A stretch of DNA of 6,070 nucleotides from a bacterium (lineage in GTDB: Bacteria > Chlamydiota > Chlamydiia > Chlamydiales > FEN-1388), in NCBI GenBank assembly GCA_021811115.1, contig JAJZPP010000047.1:1-6070 (forward strand), written 5' to 3'. A program made the translations under genes and the position numbers. The stretch's first letter is position 1, and each line of letters begins with the position of its first letter. Positions 1-4,810 of the stretch are shown here, in pieces. Under the pieces are notes generated by a model, which was not told where the DNA came from, did not search any database, and saw nothing but the letters and a program-made list of their open reading frames with translations.

Positions 1-1
1 G

Positions 2-7
2 TACAAT
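2..7 (+). promoter_or_regulatory. possible -10 box upstream of rnr
   Basis: TACAAT is a 5-of-6 match to the sigma-70 type -10 hexamer and would place transcription start near base 14, leaving a leader of about 25 bases before the rnr ATG. The -35 region is outside the window, so this cannot be confirmed. No clear Shine-Dalgarno sequence is visible between 14 and 38. Confidence 0.2.
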
Positions 8-38
8 AGTTTTTTACTCACCTTCTACTATGTAGTTC

Positions 39-1994
39 ATGACAAGAAAAAAATCAAGAAGATCCGCCGCAAAAAAACCACCGGCTCAAACCGCTACGGC
101 ACATACCCAAAAAACCGCTCCCACCGTCCGAGGAAACTTAAGCGTACACCCACGAGGCTTTGGGTTTGTCAATCGTCCTGAGCCCCATGATGACATTTTC
201 ATCCCCAAACCACTGATGAATGGGGCGATCGATGGCGATACGGTCGAAGTGGTCGTCAGCCCAGGAGCCCGTGGAAAAGGGCCTGAGGGAAGGGTCGTTG
301 CCGTCATCGAACGCAAGCGCAAAAAAATTGTGGGAACAGTAGTTGACGTCACGAAAAAGAAGGCGGAAATCTTCTCATCCATTCTCGGCGAGATGCATCC
401 CATTGAATGCGCCATTCAAAAGAGTCATCCTCTCAACGTTGGCGAGCGGGTGATCCTCGACGTTCTTTCCTGGGGGCAAAAAAAGGAACCGACTCGATGC
501 CGACTCTCTTCCTCCCTCGGAAGTATCGACGACCCTGCGACCGATGTTGGCTTTGCCATCGCCGAAAACGATATTCGAGAACCTTTCTCCACTTCCTGTA
601 TCCAGGAAGCCAAAAGCTTGGGGAACCGGGTCAAGACAGCCGATCTGACCGGGAGAGCCGATCTGCGCCACCTGGAGTGTTTTACGATCGATCCCGATAC
701 GGCCAAAGATTTTGATGATGCTATTTCACTTGAGTCTACAGACTCCTCCTATCGCCTGGGCGTTCACATTGCGGATGTCTCTCACTATGTTCGTCCTGGC
801 ACCGCTCTTGACGAAGAGGCCAAATTACGGTGCAACTCTACCTACTTTCCCAACACTTGTATTCCGATGCTTCCAGGAGAGCTTTCTGAACAGCTCTGTT
901 CCTTGCGTCCAAACGTCAACCGACTCACCGTCTCTGTCTTCATCACGATTGATCAGAAAGGGAAAACGACAGACTGGGAAATTGTTCGGAGCGTAATTAA
1001 GAGCCAGAAGCGGTTTACCTACAAAGAGGCCAAACAGGTCCTCGACGGCACCCTTAAAAGCCCCCACGCCCCCACCCTTCGACGCATGGTTGCCCTGTGC
1101 GACCTCCTCAAACAGCAGAGAACCGAACGGGGCAGCGTTCAGCTGTACATCCCAGAAGCGGTTGTGAAAGTCAATGAGGATGGAGTCCCTACCGGCATGG
1201 AGATCATTGAGTACGACATCACCCATCAAATGGTGGAGGAGTTCATGCTCAAAGCTAATGAGGTGGTGGCAATAGAGCTTGGTCGCATGGGCCGACACGT
1301 CTCGTATCGTGTCCACGAAGAGCCTGCCGATGAGAGCCTGCAGGAGTTTTCTCAGATGGTCTCTGCCTTTGGATTTTCTCTTCCCCCCATCCCCAAACCA
1401 CAGGACATCCAAAAGCTATTCCTCGAAGCGCAAGATTCACCCAATGCCGCCTACCTGGCCACCTGTTACATCAAGAGCATGCGACTGGCCTGCTACTCGC
1501 CAGACAACATTGGCCACTATGGCCTTGGCCTGGAGCACTACTGCCACTTCACAAGCCCTATTCGCCGCTACATCGACATTATCATTCATCGGCAGCTCTT
1601 CGAAGGAGGGATTGAAAAGGAAAAGCTCTCCGACCTCTGCCTTTCAGCCTCAGAAAAAGAGCGAGTCAGCGCCCGGGCCGAAGGATCGGTGCGGACACTC
1701 AAAAAATTGCGTCTCCTGAACAAAACAAGAACAGCCCATAAGCCGTACACGGCCATTGTGACCCGTGTGAAACCGTTTGGGATCTACTTTGACCTTGTAG
1801 ACCTTATGCTCGAGGGGTTTTTACACGTCTCCCAATTAGAGGATGACTACTTCCTGTTCGATGACAGTACCTCATCACTTTATGGAGAATATGAAGGGTT
1901 TACCTACCGAAGCGGAGATAAAATCACCGTCAGTTGCCTCGCTGTCGATCTGATAGGCCAAGAGGCCAAATGGAGATTGATCCCGTGTCAGTAA
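39..1994 (+). CDS. rnr: ribonuclease R (RNB-family 3'-5' exoribonuclease)
   Basis: This encodes a 651-residue processive 3'-to-5' exoribonuclease that degrades structured RNA to small oligonucleotides in the cytoplasm and takes part in mRNA and rRNA turnover. The domain order fits RNase R/RNase II. A basic tail (about 1-30) is followed by cold-shock OB domains from about residue 32 (GNLSVHPRGFGFV) to about 160. The RNB catalytic domain spans about 200-530, with TIDPDTAKDFDDA at 216-228. Its Asp218, Asp224, Asp226 and Asp227 align with the four metal-binding aspartates of RNase II. HFTSPIRRY lies at 503-511, and an S1 domain at about 570-648. The protein is shorter than E. coli RNase R (about 813): it lacks the N-terminal helix-turn-helix and the lysine-rich tail after S1. 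An in-frame TAG at 33-35 makes ATG 39 the first possible ATG, and the next Met is near residue 61. No good ribosome-binding site is visible. The older name vacB is used in Chlamydia. The 3' end overlaps the DUF502 gene. Confidence 0.95.
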   Translation: MTRKKSRRSAAKKPPAQTATAHTQKTAPTVRGNLSVHPRGFGFVNRPEPHDDIFIPKPLMNGAIDGDTVEVVVSPGARGKGPEGRVVAVIERKRKKIVGTVVDVTKKKAEIFSSILGEMHPIECAIQKSHPLNVGERVILDVLSWGQKKEPTRCRLSSSLGSIDDPATDVGFAIAENDIREPFSTSCIQEAKSLGNRVKTADLTGRADLRHLECFTIDPDTAKDFDDAISLESTDSSYRLGVHIADVSHYVRPGTALDEEAKLRCNSTYFPNTCIPMLPGELSEQLCSLRPNVNRLTVSVFITIDQKGKTTDWEIVRSVIKSQKRFTYKEAKQVLDGTLKSPHAPTLRRMVALCDLLKQQRTERGSVQLYIPEAVVKVNEDGVPTGMEIIEYDITHQMVEEFMLKANEVVAIELGRMGRHVSYRVHEEPADESLQEFSQMVSAFGFSLPPIPKPQDIQKLFLEAQDSPNAAYLATCYIKSMRLACYSPDNIGHYGLGLEHYCHFTSPIRRYIDIIIHRQLFEGGIEKEKLSDLCLSASEKERVSARAEGSVRTLKKLRLLNKTRTAHKPYTAIVTRVKPFGIYFDLVDLMLEGFLHVSQLEDDYFLFDDSTSSLYGEYEGFTYRSGDKITVSCLAVDLIGQEAKWRLIPCQ

Positions 1995-2650
1995 GAAAGT
2001 ACACCATGACGGGGCTGATCATGCTGCTCCCGCTCACGCTCACCATTTGGATTATCACCTCTCTTGTCGGCTGGTTGACAGGCCCCTACGTAGGCTTTGC
2101 GGAAGGGATACTGAAGCAGTTGGGCATTGGAGAGGTTTCCTTCCTCTTCTTGAGTTCGCATGATATTCTCGTGTTTCTCAGTCAGGTTCTCGTTATCCTC
2201 TTCATCCTTACGTTCATTCTATTTGTGGGAACCGTGGGAGGCCATTTTCTGGGCCGCAGCCTCCTGCGCCTCTCAGATAAAGTACTGCACAACATCCCGA
2301 TCATTAGCAGTGTCTACAAGACATCCCAGGAACTGATTGAGACCATCCTGGCCACTGATAACCGAGCGTTTAAACAGGTAGTCCTGGTCCCCTTTCCCAA
2401 TGCGGACTGTTTGACGATCGGGCTTGTCACTCGTGAAGGGCCTGTGGCTCCCAATCTCATCCCGGTCTTCGTTCCAACCACACCAAACCCAACCTCAGGA
2501 TACCTGCTGGTCTTTGACCGGTCTGTTGTAATCCCCCTCGACATGAGCATTGAGGAAGCGTTTCGATACATCATCTCGTGCGGCGCCCTCCTGACAAACA
2601 AAACATTCATACCCAAAGCGCAAGCAGGTGGAAGTTCACTACAAGACTAG
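1970..2650 (+). CDS. DUF502 family inner-membrane protein
   Basis: This encodes a 226-residue integral membrane protein of the DUF502 family, whose biochemical function is not established. Two hydrophobic segments are visible: about 14-35 (TGLIMLLPLTLTIWIITSLVGW) split by the family's TGL...LLPL motif, and about 66-90. A C-terminal soluble domain follows. Family signatures include IPIISSVYKTSQELIETI near 109-126, FVPTTPNPTSGYLL at 167-180 and MSIEEAFRYIIS at 192-203. The start is a judgement. ATG 1970 has AGAGG four bases upstream. GTG 1985 has GGAG nine bases upstream and gives an N-terminus (VSVRKYTMTG) closer to typical family members. A TTG at 1934 would also be in frame but adds an unconvincing tail. 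Either likely start overlaps the end of rnr (25 or 10 bases), which suggests one transcript and possible translational coupling. Family identity is strong; exact start is about 0.6. Confidence 0.88.
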   Translation: MEIDPVSVRKYTMTGLIMLLPLTLTIWIITSLVGWLTGPYVGFAEGILKQLGIGEVSFLFLSSHDILVFLSQVLVILFILTFILFVGTVGGHFLGRSLLRLSDKVLHNIPIISSVYKTSQELIETILATDNRAFKQVVLVPFPNADCLTIGLVTREGPVAPNLIPVFVPTTPNPTSGYLLVFDRSVVIPLDMSIEEAFRYIISCGALLTNKTFIPKAQAGGSSLQD

Positions 2651-2653
2651 CAG

Positions 2654-2678
2654 AAAAAGCGGAGAAAATTTTCTCCGC
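2654..2678 (-). terminator. rho-independent terminator of the toxin-antitoxin operon
   Basis: Bases 2659-2678 form a perfect 20-base palindrome (GCGGAGAAAA/TTTTCTCCGC). On the minus strand it is followed directly by five T (A-run at 2654-2658 on the plus strand). That is the classic hairpin plus U-run order for transcripts arriving from the toxin gene, which ends about 100 bases upstream. On the plus strand the hairpin sits nine bases after the DUF502 stop but lacks a following T-run, so it could at most be a weaker stop or a 3'-end stabiliser for that transcript. Confidence 0.65.
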
Positions 2679-2715
2679 GTACTCTGCGCCTCTCTTTTGG
2701 CGCTAGCCTCTGCGC
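2673..2715. repeat. CTCYGCG word cluster, possible dispersed intergenic repeat
   Basis: Three copies of CTCYGCG occur at 2673-2679, 2682-2688 and 2708-2714. A small GCGCC/GGCGC inverted pair (2686-2690 and 2699-2703) lies between the last two. Runs of this word recur in intergenic DNA of various bacteria in my recollection. The rest of the 2651-2779 gap (2716-2779) shows nothing I can name. Confidence 0.35.
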
Positions 2716-2779
2716 TGATGAAAAGATGCAAACTTGGCGAGGGCGAATCTACTAGTTACCTCAACTTTATGAGCAGTTG

Positions 2780-3118
2780 CTAAGATAACGCAAAAACTAT
2801 TCTGAGCGCTTCATCAACCTGATCCATCACACTGTTGTCAAGATGACATTCTTTGTTCCCAAGCCTTGATTTGTCTACAGCTCGGCATTGATTGAGCATA
2901 ACCTTGCCGCTCTTACCAGCGATTGACACGGCCGTCTCAAAATCGTAAATCTTTTTCGTCTTACTTGTGATTGGAGCTATCATCACGAGCCTGGACATTT
3001 GATTGCCCTTGTTATTAGATAGGACAAGACATGGCCGAGTCTTTCTAGTTTCAGATCCTATTGCGGGATCAAGTGAAACCCAGAAAACATCGCCTCGTTC
3101 AGGAAAATTACCAGTCAT
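2780..3118 (-). CDS. MazF/PemK family toxin (endoribonuclease)
   Basis: This encodes a 112-residue type II toxin. The family are sequence-specific, ribosome-independent mRNA interferases that arrest growth when the labile antitoxin is lost. The fold signatures are in order: RGDVFWVSLDP (8-18), GSE (21-23), KTRPCLVLSNN (26-36) with the active-site Arg28-Pro29 pair, APITS (48-52) with the catalytic-type Thr51, LNQCRAVDKSRL (75-86), and a C-terminal helix ending VDEALRIVFAL. It closely follows the Bacillus MazF pattern. An upstream ATG at 3136 would add six residues but has no good ribosome-binding site. ATG 3118 is preceded by GGGAGAGGA at good spacing and gives the usual family start, so I chose it. 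The gene overlaps the antitoxin by 11 bases (3108-3118), implying coupled translation with the antitoxin made first. All expected core motifs are present, so it looks intact. The cleavage sequence cannot be read from this. Confidence 0.93.
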   Translation of the reverse strand: MTGNFPERGDVFWVSLDPAIGSETRKTRPCLVLSNNKGNQMSRLVMIAPITSKTKKIYDFETAVSIAGKSGKVMLNQCRAVDKSRLGNKECHLDNSVMDQVDEALRIVFALS

Positions 3119-3350
3119 TGTCCTCTCCCAGGCCATCGGCTATTGTGCATTCCCAATCCTTCATAGCCTCAATTTGCCCCTCATCTTCGTTGGCCTCGGC
3201 ATATTGTTTTGCGAGTTTGTCGCCAAGTGTATCTAGCCGCATTCGTACACTTTCTGATACAAAACGGCTGATGTTCCTTTTCCCAACCAAGACGTGCAAA
3301 TCATGATCCACGTCTCTAGCTATAGAATATGTCCGATTGACTGTGCGCAT
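3108..3350 (-). CDS. MazE-type ribbon-helix-helix antitoxin
   Basis: This encodes an 80-residue partner of the downstream MazF/PemK toxin. The N-terminal half (about 1-40) reads as a ribbon-helix-helix DNA-binding domain: a beta strand with RTYSIA, then two helices ending ISRFVSESVRMRL. The C-terminal half is acidic and tryptophan-rich (EAMKDWECTIADGLGEDNDW at 61-80), as expected for the toxin-wrapping tail. The start at 3350 is favoured over an in-frame ATG at 3371 because GGAGG sits exactly six bases upstream (3357-3361). The 3371 start would also fall at or before the predicted transcription start. By family precedent, the antitoxin alone or with the toxin should repress its own promoter, and the tandem heptamer in that promoter is the likely operator. 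The partner assignment rests mainly on position and architecture, because antitoxin sequences diverge quickly. Confidence 0.85.
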   Translation of the reverse strand: MRTVNRTYSIARDVDHDLHVLVGKRNISRFVSESVRMRLDTLGDKLAKQYAEANEDEGQIEAMKDWECTIADGLGEDNDW

Positions 3351-3354
3351 AAGA

Positions 3355-3361
3355 CACCTCC
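3355..3361 (-). promoter_or_regulatory. strong Shine-Dalgarno of the antitoxin gene
   Basis: GGAGGTG on the minus strand, with six bases between GGAGG and ATG 3350. It decides the antitoxin start and is the best ribosome-binding site in the window, consistent with the antitoxin needing to be made in excess of the toxin. Confidence 0.8.
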
Positions 3362-3376
3362 GTGCTCTCAATAGAG

Positions 3377-3405
3377 ATTATACACATTATGTAATATGTA
3401 AGCAA
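3377..3405 (-). promoter_or_regulatory. sigma-70 type promoter of the toxin-antitoxin operon
   Basis: Reading the minus strand, a -35 TTGCTT (3405-3400) is followed by a 17-base spacer and a perfect -10 TATAAT (3382-3377). Transcription should start near 3370, giving a leader of about 20 bases that contains the antitoxin ribosome-binding site. Position, spacing and orientation all fit the antitoxin-toxin gene pair. Confidence 0.75.
3388..3401. promoter_or_regulatory. candidate operator: tandem TATGTAA heptamer
   Basis: TATGTAA occurs twice back to back (3388-3394 and 3395-3401), filling most of the spacer between -35 and -10 of the toxin-antitoxin promoter. A partial dyad (ACAT at 3384-3387 with ATGT at 3396-3399) overlaps it. 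Ribbon-helix-helix antitoxins commonly bind short tandem or inverted repeats in their own promoter, so this is the natural autoregulatory site. Binding is inferred. Confidence 0.5.
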
Positions 3406-3441
3406 CTAGGCATCGCGAAGAACGCGATAAGGCTCTTAAGG

Positions 3442-3536
3442 AATACGGCCAAAAAAAATGGCCGTATTTGGGAAATACGGCCAAAAAAGTGGCCGTATTT
3501 TGCAAAAAATGGCCGTATTCCGTAGCATTGGCCGTA
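3442..3536. repeat. six-copy TGGCCGTATT inverted/direct repeat array
   Basis: The decamer TGGCCGTATT or its complement AATACGGCCA occurs at 3442-3451 (complement), 3459-3468, 3474-3483 (complement), 3490-3499 and 3510-3519. A shortened TGGCCGTA lies at 3529-3536. The first four make two adjacent hairpins: 10 base pairs with a 7-A loop, and 11 base pairs (3473-3483 with 3490-3500) with a 6-base loop. The last two copies are unpaired. The units are separated by A-runs. The array fills nearly all DNA between the toxin-antitoxin promoter and the Fic start codon, so it must include or adjoin the Fic promoter. It is probably an operator array or a mobile small repeat. It lacks the regular spacing and unique spacers of CRISPR. 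Confidence 0.85.
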
Positions 3537-3548
3537 AAAGGTTATTGT

Positions 3549-4616
3549 ATGAAGCCTCTTTATGAAAGAGCGCCTGTCTCATTCAATACCGATTGGATTG
3601 ATGACTACATTCCAAATTCTAACTATTACCTGTCCTCAGCGCTGAGAGATCAGTTGCATGCAGCAGGAAAGCGCACGACCAATAAAGACCCGGCCGGCAC
3701 CTATGCTCACCACATCCTAAATCGTTTGCTCATCGATCTTTCATTCAACTCATCAAGACTAGAAGGCAACACATACTCACTCTTGGATACAGAACGCCTT
3801 ATCCTATCTGGGAAGAGCGTAGAAGGCAAACTTGATGAAGAAACAATGATGATCCTGAACCACAAAGAGGCAATTCGGTATCTCGTCGAACATTCTTCCC
3901 GACTCAAGGTGAACCTTCAGACACTCTGCACCATCCACTATCTCCTCTCTGACGGCCTTGTGGAGTCAAAATACGCTGGAAAAATGCGAGATCATTCTGT
4001 TCGAATCTCTGGCTCAACATATCTTCCACTTGAAGGCCACCACGTGCTGGAACGTCAAATGGAGAGCATTCTTGACAAAGCAAGCGCTATCAAGGACCCA
4101 TTTGAACAAAGTCTGTTTTTACTTGTCCATGTAAGCTATCTTCAAGGTTTTACAGACGTCAACAAACGGACCGCCCGTCTATGCGCCAACATTCCGTTGA
4201 TTATTGAAAACCTAGTGCCACTTTCATTCAATGACATCGAGAGAAGCGACTACATGTCGGCTACAATTGCGATTTACGAGCTGCACGATGTTCGGCCAAT
4301 GGTAGACCTGTTTGTGTTTTCGTATTTGCGAACGTGTGCTGCATACGATGCGACTGTCAAGGTATTAGGGTACGACGAGGTTCGTGTGCGGTATCGCCAG
4401 CAACGTCGAGCCATCATCCGAGAGATTATTTGTAGGAAGCTCAAAATGTCTGAAGCAACGGCCTACGTTACAGCTGAATCCAAAAAGACAATCCCTGCCA
4501 TCCATCAAGGCGAATTCGTAGAGGATGTCTTAGAAGATCTTGAGCAGATGGATCAAAGCCGCATCGCAGGACTTGGGATCACTCCCGAGGAATTGGATGA
4601 GTGGCTCCATCTTTAG
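3549..4616 (+). CDS. Fic-fold protein with degenerate catalytic motif
   Basis: This encodes a 355-residue protein of the Fic/DOC fold. Canonical members transfer AMP or another nucleotide-derived group to target proteins. The N-terminal Fic_N-like region holds an inhibitory helix motif S/TxxxE(G/N): SSRLEG at 68-73. The flap GKMRDHSVRISGSTYLP follows at 144-160. The Fic core is at 199-210, QGFTDVNKRTAR, aligning with HPFxDGNGRxxR: the catalytic His is Gln199, and two glycines are Val204 and Lys206, while Phe201, Asp203, Asn205, Arg207 and Arg210 are kept. Arg210 could still pair with inhibitory Glu72. A related DVNKRT(S/A)R group of Fic proteins exists in my recollection, so this is probably a lineage feature, not a fresh mutation. 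The C-terminal 80 residues are charged with no recognised domain. ATG 3549 has AAAGG seven bases upstream. An in-frame ATG at 3468 would add 27 residues that merely translate the repeat array, so it is rejected. It diverges from the toxin-antitoxin operon and converges on dnaG. Activity is uncertain. Confidence 0.85.
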   Translation: MKPLYERAPVSFNTDWIDDYIPNSNYYLSSALRDQLHAAGKRTTNKDPAGTYAHHILNRLLIDLSFNSSRLEGNTYSLLDTERLILSGKSVEGKLDEETMMILNHKEAIRYLVEHSSRLKVNLQTLCTIHYLLSDGLVESKYAGKMRDHSVRISGSTYLPLEGHHVLERQMESILDKASAIKDPFEQSLFLLVHVSYLQGFTDVNKRTARLCANIPLIIENLVPLSFNDIERSDYMSATIAIYELHDVRPMVDLFVFSYLRTCAAYDATVKVLGYDEVRVRYRQQRRAIIREIICRKLKMSEATAYVTAESKKTIPAIHQGEFVEDVLEDLEQMDQSRIAGLGITPEELDEWLHL

Positions 4617-4650
4617 GAGTCGGGCATAAATAAATGCAGCTAATGAGTTA

Positions 4651-4810
4651 GGGACTGGAAAGAAATAAGTGAAATGATTCGGACGAGCGAGACTGCCGAG
4701 ATGTTGTACCTCGTGACGAGCCCTATAGTGTGCTCTCTCGCGAGGAACGAGGTGCAACAGATCGGTAGTCTCGCTCGTCCGAATCATTTCACTTATTTCT
4801 TTCCAGTCCC
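4651..4810. mobile_element. 160-bp palindromic MITE-like element flanked by TTA
   Basis: Bases 4651-4694 are the exact reverse complement of 4767-4810 (44 base pairs, no mismatch). Pairing continues inward to 4714/4747 with two G-T wobbles and one two-base mismatch, giving arms of 64 bases around a 32-base centre (4715-4746). The ends are GGGACTGG...CCAGTCCC. TTA flanks both outer edges exactly (4648-4650 and 4811-4813), consistent with a 3-base target duplication. No transposase is encoded. It fills almost the whole gap between the convergent Fic and dnaG genes, and the right TTA is the dnaG stop codon (TAA read on minus). It is far longer than an intrinsic terminator, though its RNA would fold strongly and could end or protect both transcripts. 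A non-autonomous insertion element is the best reading; the parent family is not identified. Confidence 0.75.

Noticed and set aside
825..1412. 195-codon minus-strand open frame inside rnr
   Set aside because: It lies antisense to the RNB catalytic domain of a clearly conserved gene and shows no recognisable protein features.
3337..3525. 62-codon plus-strand open frame ending in the repeat array
   Set aside because: It crosses the antitoxin start and promoter on the opposite strand, and its C-terminal half only translates TGGCCGTATT units.
3500..3528. Possible Fic promoter: TTGCAA, 17-base spacer, TAGCAT
   Set aside because: Both boxes match only four of six positions, and the low complexity of the repeat array makes such matches easy by chance. 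The true Fic promoter could not be placed.
3442..3536. Possible CRISPR array
   Set aside because: Repeats are 10 bases, alternate in orientation, are spaced irregularly by A-runs, have no unique spacers, and no cas genes are nearby.
4651..4810. Palindrome as a simple bidirectional intrinsic terminator
   Set aside because: Arms of 44-64 bases, a 32-base centre, no U-run after the stem and exact TTA flanks fit an inserted element better, although termination activity remains possible.
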